Shown: one piece after another, positions 1-11,090 of the stretch
Layout: each line of letters opens with the position of its first letter
How positions within the stretch are numbered: the stretch's first letter is position 1
Assembly: GCA_964036045.1 (NCBI GenBank)
Contig: OZ038382.1
Coordinates: 80,947,918 to 81,011,917, forward strand
Length of the DNA: 64,000 nucleotides
Origin: Eutreptiella sp. 'Long Island Sound 2002'
Taxonomy: Eukaryota; Euglenozoa; Euglenophyceae; Eutreptiales; Eutreptiaceae
Reading direction: 5' to 3'
Program-made: the position numbers and the translations under genes
The notes under the pieces: model-generated
The model's input: the letters and a program-made list of their open reading frames with translations, nothing else
What the model was told of the DNA's origin: nothing
The model's database searches: none

Positions 1-1
1 C

Positions 2-1058
2 TGCGGGGACGATGTGCACCCCGTGCGTGTCGTTCGGAGTGACGAGGACGGGGAGCGGAGCCTGGGGTTTGGGGGGCTCCACAAGCTCCTCGCCCAAGAC
101 CGCGCGCTTGTGCTGGCCCTGTTCCGCGGCTTGAAGGAGTGGGAGCACGGCCGCCAGTGCTCGGAGCTACGGGCCCCTCGAGGCCCGAAAAGCCCACTTC
201 ATGGGCACACTTGGGGGAGGCAGGGTGGTTGGGGCGTGAGGATGCAGGGCTTTGGCGGGGGATGGGAGGTGGCAAGGCAAGGGAGGTGAAGGAAAAAAGG
301 GAGGGGGCAAGCACCCCCCCCCCTCCAAGCCTAACCCCCCCCCCCCCCCCCCCAAGAAAGGCAAAGGGGGCAAAGCCCCCCACGCAAAGAAGCGTAAGCG
401 GTTCGAGTCGGACTTGGACTTGGACCATGAGTCCGACGACCCCGCCTCTTCCTCTTGGTCGTCCTCCGACAAAGACACACCCAGCCGAATCCCCGAATAA
501 GAACCCCCCCCCCCAAAGTAAAACGCCGTCCCGCCCCAAAAGAGAAGGGGCGGCAGAAGAAGGCGGAGGGGGGTGGCAAAGAAGCGGGGGCGGCGAACAA
601 GGAGGAAGGGGGGGCGGAACCGCCGCATCCCCTTGTGGGAACCCCCGCCCACGTCCCGTACGGGGGCGGGGTAGAGGTGGGCACCGTCACCTATGTCCAC
701 ATCCGCAAGAGCGGGGTTTTTTGGGAGAGATACCCAAACGACCCCAAGCTGTATGAGGTGCAACTCCACCTCATCTTCGGCACGGGTGAAGCCGCGGAGG
801 CGCACCTCCAAAAGGTGCGCAAGCGCAAGACGCCGCCCCCCCCCCAACCCCCCCCCCCCCCCCGCAATGAAGCCGGCTCAGCCCCGACTAAACCCCAAGA
901 AGACGCTCAACCCAACCCAAATACCCCCTCTGACCCACCTAACCCCCCAAGCGAAATCCAAGGTACCCCGGCACTATGGGACCCGGAAATGGGCTTCCGG
1001 GAGGTTTAACACGGCAACAATGGCCGGAATGGCCAAGCACATGAGCCGCGAAGGCTAG
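2..1058 (+). CDS. Lys/Pro-rich protein, 5' partial, frame broken at poly-C tracts
   Basis: I do not recognise the family. The frame is open from the window edge (frame 2 to about 200). It resumes in frame 3 at about 330-500 with a basic block (KKRKRF-like, a possible nuclear signal) followed by an acidic Asp/Ser stretch. It moves to frame 2 at about 514-832, with a well-formed segment containing VTYVHIRKSGVFWERYP, and returns to frame 3 at about 863-1058, ending HMSREG before TAG. Each later change falls on a run of C (about 506-514 and 833-862). Every piece looks like protein on composition and the pieces are collinear, so this is probably one gene with homopolymer length changes, either real or from assembly. 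The 5' end lies outside the window and no catalytic motif is visible. Confidence 0.4.
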
Positions 1059-1222
1059 CGGGTATGTTGTGTTTTTTTTTGTGCTTGTCCAGGGAGGTTT
1101 CATTTTTGGAAGTTTTGTTTAAATTTTGTTGGTTTAAATTTTAATCCCGGTAACACACAATATTTCAACTTTACAAAATTTAAACCAAAAAATAGTGCCA
1201 AATTTCAAAGCCGAGAGCCGTT

Positions 1223-1576
1223 TTGATATTTTTACACATCAAGGCGGGTGAACCCCCGCCCCCTCCCGAAACTTCCCACACCTTGCGCCATAGCGCCGAA
1301 GGCCTAATGAAAAAAGCACGGCAATTGGCTAGGAAACAGGCCCAACAAGATGATATCACTAAATGGAAAACAGCAGTTCAGGACCACCTATTCGCTCGCA
1401 GTCTTAAGCTAACACAAGATTTTCTGAATTAGCTGTCCATTACTTCCCATATTACATTTCCCCTGCGAATCAAACGTAGTATGCCACAACCATATCCCAA
1501 TCTAGCTAAGGACTCCATGAGTAAGGAAACGTCGGAGCTGCTGTCTATCGCCAAACAGCAACCAAGCAAGAGCTAA
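1223..1576 (+). other. Possible short coding fragments, unidentified
   Basis: A 69-codon frame (1223-1432) ends in a Lys/Gln-rich stretch of plausible protein composition. It is followed in another frame by a 31-codon ATG frame (1481-1576). They could be fragments of one small gene, but no motif or homologue is recognisable. The DNA just upstream (about 1204-1262) resembles 10630-10690, so this may be mobile-element flank. Confidence 0.15.
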
Positions 1577-1851
1577 GTGGGTACGGAGTCGGGTGGTTTA
1601 CAAAAAAAACGCGTTTTTTGTTTTTCTTGTTTTCCCCCCCGTTTTTGTCTCTTTTTGGCCGCGGGTAGGTTTTTTTTCATGTTTTTTTGTTTTCTTTTTC
1701 TTTTCATGGTGGTATTAGGTACAAACGCATCTTGTGGTATCAAGGAAGCATTGTTTTTTGAATATTTTTGGCATTGCTTGTTTCTCCGACGTCTTCTGGC
1801 AGAGAATTTTTTTGTTTTTTTCCCTCATGCATGACGTACCAAGTAGTGCTA
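1577..1851. other. T-rich non-coding stretch
   Basis: Dominated by runs of T with few C or A. Frames across it are T-rich artefacts. No gene, RNA or regulatory signal recognised. Confidence 0.4.
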
Positions 1852-2085
1852 CAATGGGGAACACACATATATGGCAGATGTGGGATATGGGATGTTACGT
1901 CCACATGTCATGGCATGGACATGTGCAATTGTGAATGCAATTCTATGATGAAATGGCAAATAGAGGTGCAATGGGGGCCACACATATATAGGAGATGTGG
2001 GATTTGGGATGTTACGTCCAGATGTCATGGCATGTATACGTGCAATCGGCGATCACGTAACAGAGGTGCAAAAGAGGTCACAAAA
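1852..2085 (+). repeat. 117-bp imperfect tandem duplication
   Basis: Two copies of a unit beginning CAATGGGG and containing GGGATGTTACGTCCA start at 1852 and 1969, a period of 117 bp. A shorter derivative rich in GGATGTG follows at about 2098-2150. It lies directly upstream of the hAT-like relic and may be its subterminal repeat. Confidence 0.75.
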
Positions 2086-2213
2086 AGAAAGTAGATGGGA
2101 TGTGGGATTGGGGATGTCTGGTATGGGATGTGCAACATAGGATGTATGATGTGCATTGCAAATACGCAGAACATGTCCGTTGTTTCCCCTTCTTGCTAGC
2201 GTATGTTCTGTTG

Positions 2214-3648
2214 ATGCGTGGCGCGTGGGTGAAGAACAACGTCGAGGGCGCCGAGTGGTCTTTCCAAAAATCCGTCTCGGCCGCCGCTCGTTACCTGAGA
2301 GTGCAGAGTGTCAAGTTGCATGACGCCCAAGTTAGCCAGGAGGCCAAGCACAATGGTGCCCGCGATGGTTGGCGTTTCACTACCGACCTGAACACGGTAG
2401 CCCCCCGGAATGCCACCGTTGTTGCAAAGCCCCGCGCAGCACCATCCATCCCCACCGGTCTTGCCGGTGCCAACCGCGTTTGCGGTGCTTGCGATACTGA
2501 GTTTGGAGGGCACCTTAAGAAATGTGTTTCCTGTGGCAAGCAGACCCATGAACTATGTGGTACTGTTGCTGTACAACACAAGTTCCACTGCTACATGTGT
2601 CTTTTGACAAGGCCAGTGATAAAGTGTGCCCATTGCAGGCGCACCGCTTGTGCACACCGCACAACCGCAATTGGTGACGCAGTTCATTGCAAGGGTTGCG
2701 CCTCTCCACCACCACAACCATCAAACGGCCGGCGGCGCCTGTTTCGCTAGCAGTGGCAAAAGGGGCGGCCGTGGTTGAAATACATCAACGACCTCATGCA
2801 CTGCGCTGCTTCTCGGATGTACCCCCAGTCTGGTGGCTCCCCTGAATGGGCCCAGGGCACCAACAACTTCCGCGCCTCAGCCGTGAAGAAGCATGATCGC
2901 TCCGGTTGCCACCATGTTGCACTAGCAATGTGGGTATCCAATGTTCAGAAGTCCTCTGCCTTAGGTACCCTGCAGCCAAACGTACGCAACGGTGTCTGAC
3001 GGCGTTCCGAGCGGTGTACCAAGGGGAGAAGAGTGGGGGTTCCATGCAGGACTTTCCCGGGGATCTGTGTATGATCGAGCTCTCTGGTGGCAATGTCTTT
3101 CGGGCTACCGCTCCCGGTTCTCTGCCCCTGGCATTCTTGCGGCCATAGCAGTGCCCTTCCGCAACACCCAAGGCACCATCATCCAGAGCGCTGAGTACTT
3201 GGCTCTTGCTTCGGATTGGGCCACGGACAGGGCCGCCCACAAAGCAGAGCTAGTGTACTACCGGACCATGTTTGAAGGAAAGCCCCGAACGGCGGCCCTG
3301 TCATGTCAGCCCTTGCCAAATGGTACGGCTTCCGGAACCTTCTCCTCGTACAAGCGTGCCTTTACCGCTGCTGGTGTGGAGGTTACCGATTGGATCCTCA
3401 AGCTGGTGTGGTTTTGTGCTGACGGTGCCACAATTATGCAAGGCCGGGAAGAGGGTGTGCATGATTCTCAGCAGCATGCAGACGGCGACGGAGGAGATGG
3501 ACCAGACCGCCTAAACCGGTTGCGAAGCGACGTGGAGCAAGACGAGGGCAAGGGGGGAGATGCGGAAAATTTTTTTTGTCTTGGGCAGGAGCATGATGCT
3601 CCTTCAGTGCGGGAGGGAGAGGGCAGCGAGTGGCCTCCGGACTTTTGA
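2214..3648 (+). pseudogene. hAT-like transposase relic (ZNF862 type) with N-terminal Cys-rich zinc finger
   Basis: Starts at ATG 2214. Residues around 2485-2700 form a Cys/His-rich module (CGACDTEF, CVSCGKQTHELC, CYMC, CAHC, CKGC), PHD- or RING-like. After an in-frame TAG (2748-2750) the same frame continues with a TTF-type finger pattern: Trp, Cys, then GTNNFRASAVKKH and a second His. Its second metal-binding Cys is replaced by Ser (CAAS). The frame then shifts twice (about 2985 and 3180) into segments matching the hAT transposase core: SDWATD (3211-3228) and CADGATIMQGREEGV (from 3418), the positions of the first two catalytic Asp regions. The C-terminal part, including the dimerisation region, is missing. 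Known biology: hAT elements cut and paste using a DDE nuclease. This copy is dead. Confidence 0.6.
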
Positions 3649-3767
3649 GGCGGACATTGGTAGCAGTTTGGCAGGTGCGCCCGCGCACAATGTTTCGGTT
3701 TATTTGGTGCAGTTTCACTCCTTTGCCTTGTGTTTGCCTGTGTGTGACATGTGTTGCTTGTGAACGG

Positions 3768-4112
3768 ACCAGGAAATAATAGTGACCATCCAGAGGGCAC
3801 CAGAAAATAATAGTGACCATCCAGGGTGCAACAGGAAACAACGGTGACCATCCAGAATACACCAAGAAATGACAGTGTCCATCCAAAGCGCACCGCGAAA
3901 CAACAGCGACCATCCAGAACACACCAAGAAATAACAATGACCATGCAGAGCGCACTAGGTAATACCAAGAACCATCTAGAGTGCAACAGGAAACAACACG
4001 AAACTACAGCAACTATTCCAAAATTACAGTAACCATCCAGAGCACACCATGAAATAACAGTGAGCATTCGGAAGGCAACAAAAAAAAATAACAACGGCCA
4101 TCCACAGCGATG
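3768..4112 (+). repeat. 31-bp minisatellite, about 11 units
   Basis: The core GTGACCATCCAG recurs at 3782, 3813, 3844, 3875, 3906 and 3937, an exact 31-bp step, then degenerates to about 4112. Units carry alternating AGGAAACAAC and ACACCA blocks. A long minus-strand open frame across it is an artefact of a period not divisible by three. Confidence 0.9.
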
Positions 4113-4506
4113 TAGGACGTAACGTGAACCCGGCTGTCCTTGGGCGAATCCACCTAAAAAACACCCTGGCTGCCGGAATACATCAATTTGCAAACACACT
4201 AGGAGAAACGAGTGAAAAGGGCGGGAAAACGCCACTTTGGGTCACAAGGCCGAAGCAACCAATCTGCAACACAGTGTTTTTTTTCTGGTTTGTGTTGTTG
4301 ATTGGTTGAGCTGTTGAGGGACACCATGTTGTGAACCTTTAAAAAACATGGCAACTTGCCCTGGAAAATGCATTTGAGGTCACAGGGATGTAGTAAAACA
4401 AAATTTTGGGTGAAAAAAACCCAAAAACCCCAAAAAGGAACGTTTAGGGACCGGGGTGCGTGAGACCCGTTTACCTCTACCTTGAGAGCAACATGGATTT
4501 TTTCAC
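4113..4506. other. Non-coding, nothing recognised
   Basis: Mixed-composition DNA between the minisatellite and the next open frame, with A- and T-runs. No gene, RNA gene or repeat recognised. Confidence 0.4.
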
Positions 4507-4959
4507 TTGTCTAAAGGTGACTATATGAAGTTACCTGTGCTATTGTTTAATGCCTTGTCGCATGACCGTCTCTGCATTCCTGATGACCTACCGTTTGCTA
4601 TCTTGTTTCGCCAGCTACGAGATGGGACATGGTCTGCTGATCAGGAGAAGTATGCTTTCAATATTCGGTCTCTGCCCAAGCAGCCTCTTTTCACTGCCAA
4701 AGCCATTACAAATGGTCTAGATCGCGGCGGCTCTGATGCTGCCTCGTTAGATGATGTACCATGTTCCTTGCTACAAGGTGTGCCCATATGTGCTACGGAA
4801 CCCCTCTTGCATTATTCCAAACTCTTGTCGTTGTATGAGAAAGCACACACCAATCTGGTCCTTCAAATGGGAATATTGAAAGGAGGGCTGCTTCACCTAT
4901 TCAACTCCGATCGTCCAATTAAAACGGCTCCAATTTTAGCAGATTGTTTGCCGGAGTAG
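4507..4959 (+). CDS. Unidentified 150-codon open frame
   Basis: An open frame of ordinary protein composition with alternating hydrophobic and polar residues (for example MKLPVLLFNALSHDRLCIPDD), ending at TAG. It starts with a non-ATG codon in the listed frame; an in-frame ATG lies at 4525. It sits about 0.5 kb upstream of the LINE-like relic in the same orientation, so it may be a 5' part of that element, but I see no reverse transcriptase motif in it. Confidence 0.25.
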   Translation: MSKGDYMKLPVLLFNALSHDRLCIPDDLPFAILFRQLRDGTWSADQEKYAFNIRSLPKQPLFTAKAITNGLDRGGSDAASLDDVPCSLLQGVPICATEPLLHYSKLLSLYEKAHTNLVLQMGILKGGLLHLFNSDRPIKTAPILADCLPE

Positions 4960-5478
4960 TGCATGATGACGTGGTCACCCGTACTTGGTGTGGGGCCTTT
5001 TCTCGTAAAGAGAAGAAATTTGTCCTTCGTACATGGCACTGTCTGCCCGGGCTACTGTAGCTTTATCCCTCTAGGAAACAGGCGAATGCCATATTATAGA
5101 TGGGGCCGAAAGCGGTCCATTTGACATGTCTCTGCGTGATGATATGGCCCTTTTTTCTAGATTAAGGCTGGGGCAGTGCAGTTACGGGGACCGGGCGAGG
5201 GGTTTTACGAGAGGCAACAAGTCAGACTCTGGACTGTCTGTGGCCTTGCTTCACCTACCGCTCCCGAGCTTGGGTTTGCACAAGGTTGTACTCTTGCGGC
5301 TACTGCTTACACTGATTTAGGAATTCTGAGGTCACGTTGTCTGTAGTCATTGTGTGAGGGATGGTGGATCCAACCAAGGGTTCCTCTGTTTGAATTTACG
5401 TTTTTCGGATGACAGGCGTTGGTTTTGGCGCACGGCTGCAGAGGCCTCGAGGGTAGCTACAGGGGCACACATCTTTAA
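4960..5478. other. Degenerate interval before LINE relic
   Basis: Contains two short frames (5126-5320 and 5354-5581) of plausible composition but interrupted in all frames. It occupies the place where reverse transcriptase palm motifs of the downstream element would be expected. No YADD-like motif is visible. Confidence 0.25.
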
Positions 5479-6844
5479 TTGTATGGGGATGCCTGTGCTC
5501 CGAGCAAAGAGGCCAAAATGGCATACAACATTCTCATACTGCACGCAAGTTGGGGAGTCCAGCGTGGAGCTGTGGTTCTAGAAGTGCAAGAAAGTGTTGT
5601 TTCGGCCTGTGGAGATGTGCTTGTCATAGTGGGCATTACACTTGAGCCGCAGTCAGCATCTCCTGAACTTGTGCGTCGGTTCTTAAAACAAGCTCGAACT
5701 CTGCGCACATTCGTTAGGCGGTTTCAACACAATATGCTTCCGGCGTTGCGTGCCACTATGGCTTATTTGGTAGCCATTCTGGACTCTGTGGCAAAGGGCT
5801 CTGCCCTGCCTCTGGCTGTGATTTCCGAACTGCAGATCCCAGTGAATGATGTGATGCGTAGTCTGCTTTTGCTTCCCCGAGATATTGCCGTCGGAGTGTT
5901 GCACACTCCTGTGTCTTATGGAGGTAGGGGATCGCTTTGGCAACCTGTGCGCAGTGAGCTAAATGTTCTGTCTGGCTATCTCTCTGCCCTTGATTGTCGC
6001 AGTTATTTAACTCGCACTGTATTACCCGAGCAACTGCTGCACCCATTGCCTCGAGTGAATGATGATGGGAGTGTCTTTCGTCGTCTCTGCCGGAAGTACC
6101 ATGTCACTGTAGGCGCCCCGCCTCTTGTGTATCTTGCAGCTGATGTATCATTGCTCTTGAATCTTGTATGTGTGCCGGTTCTGTTTGTCACCACTGATGT
6201 TGGGCATGTTTCTAGTGAACGAGTGAAGCAAAGGAACGAGGTGGTCTGGGGATCATATTTTTCACATGTGACAAAGTGTGACACAGGGTGGTCCTGGGCA
6301 TGTGGTGCGCAGCGGGTCCTCCACGATCCTGGGGTGGTTGGCAAAAATTATTGTTTTATGGATGGTGGCTCGTGCGGGGTTTCGGGGACATGTTTGTTTA
6401 GTGTGTGACAATGCAATGGTACAGTTGTGTCACTTTAGTAGATTGCTACGAGCAGCTACGTGGTTTGACAGATTAGCCAAGTGGGTGTTTCAAAAGCCTG
6501 TGGCCCAGCTCGTCACCGAGTTTTGGTTGCCAGCAAAGCATGACTCTGGTGATCAAGGGGTTGTTGCTGAGCGGCAGAAACAGGCGGATGTGGCAGCTAC
6601 GAGGGGGTTGGATGACCCAGATCGGTACCCTGTCCCATGGGATGTCCTCCTTCTAGTGCCCCATGTGCCCCCCGGGCCGGTGTGTTATCAAGGGCTGGTG
6701 GTGCTGAACATTAACGTCTTCATTGACAGATTGTATGGTATGTCTGTGGGGCGGTCCTCGGCATTGGGGAGGTGGGTGCTGGAACAAGGGTTTGATGCCT
6801 CCCCTTGGGTGCGGGTCCGTCATGACCCCACCCCGGTGACCTAG
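5479..6844 (+). pseudogene. LINE-like retrotransposon 3' end: RT thumb plus RNase H
   Basis: The first frame (5479-6408) reads as the thumb and C-terminal end of a non-LTR reverse transcriptase: an alternating helix pattern, then LPRDIAVGVLHTPVSYGGRG, the typical GG-turn after a Pro. It continues with VTTD near 6190, the expected first Asp of an RNase H domain. A frameshift near 6280-6340 moves to frame 2 (to 6844), which carries VCDNAMVQ (third acidic position) and an AKHDSGDQG...KQAD block, the His and last Asp of RNase H. The Glu expected in the second motif is not visible (GWLAKIIVLW instead). Ends at TAG followed at once by an AT-rich tail. The 5' part (palm and endonuclease) is missing or unrecognisable, as in 5'-truncated LINE copies. 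Confidence 0.6.
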
Positions 6845-6960
6845 ATTAAAGTCCATATGTTAATTTTTGATTTTTAATATATGAAGGCGTTAATATATTA
6901 ATCTCGCAAATATTAAGAGGTTAAAGTCAAATTATTGCGATTGGGCCATTTGTACCCATT
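6845..6960. repeat. AT-rich module after LINE end
   Basis: Starts ATTAAAGTCCATATGTTAAT and is built of TTAATTTTT and TTAATATT words. The opposite-strand version of its start is found at about 10825-10855 (TTGACTTTAATCTAGGTC), and a related one at about 12200-12240. It is probably the 3' untranslated tail or a shared terminal sequence of an element. Confidence 0.5.
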
Positions 6961-7132
6961 TTTCCATGCACATATGCGGACCTATAAGGGGTGTTACGTG
7001 GTATATTGTTGCACAACGGTATAGTAGAGAGCTTCCAATGTTGTGTTGGTGGGTGTCTTGGACACCCCCCCTCCGGTTGCCCGCATTCCCCCCCTCCTCC
7101 ACACCACCATCTTCCCTTGTAGTGCCCTTGTT

Positions 7133-8050
7133 ATGCCTTTCTCTCGGGACACCCTTACCGAGCTTAACATGACGCTCGTGCGTTTGAGTGGGGCCAAGAG
7201 TTTGCGGGACCCTTTGGTCTCCCAACTCCTTGGTGAGTGGGTGGCCTCATCCCCTTTGGCCCGGGCCCGATGGTCCGAGGCCACGGAGGTTGGCTACCCC
7301 TCCCTTATTCGTACTAAGCAAGTGGAGGCGGTGAAGCAATATGCCTCCCACCTCTTCCCGGCCCCGGACCTCATCGGCCTCCTCATGGACTTGAACGTCC
7401 CCAAGCTCGGCTTCCGGCACGTGTCGGAGTACATGAGCCGCCGGGGGTCGGCCTACACGGCCGCAACGGGCCTCCCGTTCCCCCGCCCCATCCCCACTCG
7501 GGATGCGTTCACGGACACGTGGAAGGAGTTGGTCACCCCCCTTGACCTACGACCACCTGTGTCCGTCCCCGATCCCCCCGCGAGTGGGCGCTCTTGGCCG
7601 CTACACTCATGGGCCCGGTACGTCCAATCACGCCCATCGCTAGTGGACACCATCGATTGGACAAGGCCCCTCACCTTCATTGTGCGTGGGGATTCGTACC
7701 CGTGTACCGGTGGTAGTTGGACCCAACTCTCCATTGGGCTCCTCAACCACGGCGCACGGGGCCGCACACCCGCGTACTTGAGGGTGATAGGGATGGCCGT
7801 GTGCGGGCACAAGGACATGGCGGCACTTGCAACGATATGGGCCGACAACTTGAAGGTTTGTGGCCCATTCGTTGTTTTTGGTTTTTTCGCTTTTTTGCGT
7901 TAATTTTTCGAGATTGATATCTAGTTTTCGGTTAATATTAACGCCGACTGAAAAATTAACTTAATATTAATCTCGAGAAATAAATGTGAATATTAACACA
8001 TGGTCTTTTTGGAGGTGTTGCAGTCTATTGATGACCGCAAGGGGTTCTAG
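7133..8050 (+). CDS. Unidentified mobile-element-like protein, truncated
   Basis: ATG 7133 opens about 240 codons of clean protein-like sequence (LSGAKSLRDPLVSQLLGEW, then GFRHVSEYMSRRGSAY). Near the end RGDSYPCTGGSWTQLS followed by an alternating hydrophobic strand resembles the first beta-hairpin and Asp of an RNase H-fold nuclease; this is inference. A likely donor GTTTGTGG follows codon 7853-7855. The AT-rich stretch to about 8014 would be an intron, and the frame resumes at GTG 8015 for 11 codons before TAG 8048-8050. Beyond the TAG the same frame stays open into the (CA)n tract, so the gene appears cut short by the inverted-repeat insertion. No family assigned. Confidence 0.4.
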
Positions 8051-8200
8051 TGGGCAACACCTAGGGTGCCCGGTGAGCTAGCCATTTGGGATGACCACCC
8101 CCTAGTGCACCGCTTCATTGGCGCCTCTAGATGGCCCATAGTGGGCTCTACATACAAAGTATACAACATCAATGCACCTTTTCTTGTATGCAATGGGAAG

Positions 8201-8201
<1 letters not shown>

Positions 8202-8284
<83 letters not shown>
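8202..8284. repeat. (CA)n microsatellite, outer left arm
   Basis: An uninterrupted AC run of about 82 bp at the outer end of the left inverted-repeat arm. Its partner is the (GT)n run at 10326-10427. Confidence 0.98.
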
Positions 8285-8287
<3 letters not shown>

Positions 8288-8466
8288 GAGGTCGGCACCC
8301 CCCACACACCCAACCCCTCCCACACACATCCCTCCTTGCTCCTTCCTCTCTCCTCCCGTTGCCCTTGCGCCTAAGGTTTGGGAGGGTATGCCCTTTCTTT
8401 CCACAGGTTATGTTTTTGAATAACAGATTTCGTTGAAAATTGAGCAAGGAGAAAAAGGTTGTAGGT

Positions 8467-8493
8467 ATGTGTGTGTGTGTGTGTGTGTGTGTG
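8467..8493. repeat. (GT)n microsatellite, inner left arm
   Basis: A short GT run inside the left arm, mirrored by the (CA)n at about 10118-10143 in the right arm. Confidence 0.95.
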
Positions 8494-8919
8494 CATGCAT
8501 TTGTGTCCATTGTGGCTAGTTTCTAGGTTGTAGAATGCCCCAAAGGAGATAACGGGGCTAGTTCAGGTTTCATTGGCAATGCCACCCTCCCTCCTCTTGG
8601 TATTGTGGTGCGTGGGGGTGGGTTGTGGTGTGTGGAGGTGTGGTGCGTGGGGGTGTGGTTTTTAGGGCTGTGGTGTGTGGAGGTGTGATGTTTGGGGCTG
8701 TGGGGTGTGGGGCTGTGGTCCCCCCCCCCCCCGAAAAGCACAATCAAATCGCGTTAATTTTTGTGTCGCTTTCGTTAATTTTTCGAGTTTAATATTAACG
8801 CTCGCGTCGATTAATACTTAATATATTAATTAATTTTTGGCTGGATAATATTAATTTCCAGAAATTAGTTCAGGGGGTCAAAAATTAACTTTTGGTTTTT
8901 TGTGTTTTTTTCGGACTGC

Positions 8920-9570
8920 ACACCCCCAACATCCCACAGCCCCACACCACAAACCCCAAACCCCCACAGCGGCACCCCCCACAGCCCCAAGCACCGCAGC
9001 CCCAAAGGGCACCGTGCCCGGCATACCATGACCCCACAGCCCAACAACCCACAGCCCCACACACCACAGCCCCAAGCACCACAATCCAAATTGTCACAGC
9101 ATGGCACGCCACAGCCCCACACCCTACAACCCAACAAACCATAGCCCAACACACCACAGCACCCCACCCCACAGCCCCATGCCCCACTGCCCCACACAGC
9201 AAAATCGCACACACAGCCCCATGCACCACAGCCCTGCACACCACAGCCCCAAACGCACCGCCTTACATCCCACAGCTCCACACCACGCAGCTCCACACCC
9301 CACAGGCTCACACCCCACAGGCCCAAGCACCACAGCCCCAAACATGCCACAGCCCCACACCCTGCAGCCCAACACACCACAGCCCTACACCCCACAGGGC
9401 CACACCCCACAGCCCACACGCCACAGTCCCACACACCACAACCCCACAGGCCACGGCCCCACACACCCCAGCCCTGTACACTACATCACCACAGCCCACA
9501 ACCCCACACACCCTAGCCGGACACCCCAAAGGCCCACACGCCACAGCCCCACACACCAAAGCCCCACATT
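8920..9570. repeat. CCACAGCCCCA degenerate minisatellite
   Basis: About 650 bp of variable-length units built from CCACAGCCCCACACCA-type words. Related short blocks on the opposite strand lie at 8600-8735 and on the same strand at 9770-10015. Strong strand asymmetry (C and A on the + strand) makes long false frames on both strands. It forms the core of the foldback. Confidence 0.9.
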
Positions 9571-10323
9571 GCCCCCATTGTTTCCGTTTAAATTTTAGAC
9601 CGCCGGTGTTAATTTCTTGAGATTAATATTTAATTTTTGGACCGGCGTTCCAAATATTAAAAATTAACCAATAATATTAACTTACCGGAAAATAAAAAGT
9701 CGTCCCAAAAATTAATTATGCCCCCCAGTCCCTCGTGGACTGATTTTGTTCACCCACAATTCACCACAACCCACCACAGGGCTGCAATGCACCCCCACAG
9801 CACCCCCCCCCCCCCCATGCAACAGCCCCACACACCACAGCACCTGACACCAAACCCCACACATGACCACCACACACCCATATACCACAGCCGTACCCAC
9901 CACAACCCCACACCACAGCCCCACAGACCACAACCCTAGAAACCTCAGCCCCACACACCAGAATCCTAGAAACCACTCCCCCACACAGCACAGCCCCAAA
10001 CATCACACACCACAATACCAAGGGGGGGGGGATTGCCAATGAAACCTGAACTAGCCCCGTTATCTCCTTTGGGGCATTCTACAACCTAGAAACTAGCCAC
10101 AATGGACACACATGCATGCACACACACACACACACACACACACCTACCTACAACCTTTTTCTCCTTGCTCAATTTTCAACGAAATCTGTTATTCAAAAAC
10201 ATAACCTGTGGAAAGAAAGGGCATACCCTCCCAAACCTTAGGCGCAAGGGCAACGGGAGGAGAGAGGAAGGAGCAAGGAGGGATGTGTGTGGCAGAGGTT
10301 GGGTGTGTGGGGGTGCCAATATC

Positions 10324-10428
<105 letters not shown>

Positions 10429-10527
10429 AAAAAAGGGGGAAGGGGGGATATCCATTTTGGTAAGGCACAACAATTATGCATGCCCCCTAGCATGTTTGGC
10501 TGGTTGTCGTGCATTTTTATGGAGGGT

Positions 10528-10855
10528 TAATATTTGGAGAATAGGGTTAATATTTGTGAGATTAATATTAATGCTGGCGACTCATTAATTTTTAATCTTT
10601 CAAATATTAATCCAAAAATTAAAAACAAAAATTCAAGCCAAGAGCCGTTTTAACATTTTGAAACAACCACATGGGTAGGACCCCCCCACCAACCCCCGGG
10701 GGGAAATGACACCCAAGCCCGGGAGGCAACCCGTGGGGGTCATAATTTTCACGGCAAACCCCCTAACCCCCCCCAAAAAAATTGAAACTTGAGATTAACG
10801 TGTTAATTTTTGGCCAAATATTAAACATATTGACTTTAATCTAGGTCACTAGGGC
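10528..10855. repeat. AT-rich module copies and GAGAGCCGTTTT-type segment
   Basis: TTAATATT-rich DNA outside the right arm. At 10632-10690 is a segment (AAGCCAAGAGCCGTTTTAAC, then a C-rich run) that matches 1208-1262 in the same orientation. At about 10800-10855 is the reverse-strand counterpart of the sequence right after the LINE stop. No gene. Confidence 0.6.
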
Positions 10856-10937
10856 AACATTACTCTCTCTCAGCATGGGCAGGTGGCCTGCCTTTGTATG
10901 CTGCCGTTCCTTCCTCGTGTTTGTTTTCAGGTGCCAC

Positions 10938-11090
10938 ACTGTCGTTACTGTGGGCTCTTCTAGGGCAACGAGCAATCTCATATGAGTGCATGTGTAGAGC
11001 TTTACACTAGACAATGCATGGCCATACGGGCAATCGGGGAATGGGTGGCTCGCGACCAAGGCTTTACAGTGGTCGCCGTTTGAAACATTG
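10938..11090 (+). pseudogene. Possible second LINE tail fragment
   Basis: One frame over about 10940-11088 gives ELYTRQCMAIRAIGEWVARD then QGF. This resembles the last residues of the LINE relic (RLYGMSVGRSSALGRWVLEQ then GF). One in-frame stop is present and no upstream domain was found. The similarity is short, so this is a weak call. Confidence 0.25.

Noticed and set aside
3468-4235. 255-codon minus-strand frame
   Set aside because: It is the translation of the 31-bp minisatellite plus the antisense of the hAT relic; periodic residues and no motif.
8066-8510. His/Thr and Cys/Val repeat proteins across the dinucleotide runs
   Set aside because: Artefacts of (CA)n and (GT)n.
8865-9464. Long minus-strand Cys/Gly/Val/Trp-rich frame (199 codons)
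   Set aside because: Reading of the CCACAGCCCCA minisatellite. Frames exist on both strands because the repeat lacks stop codons.
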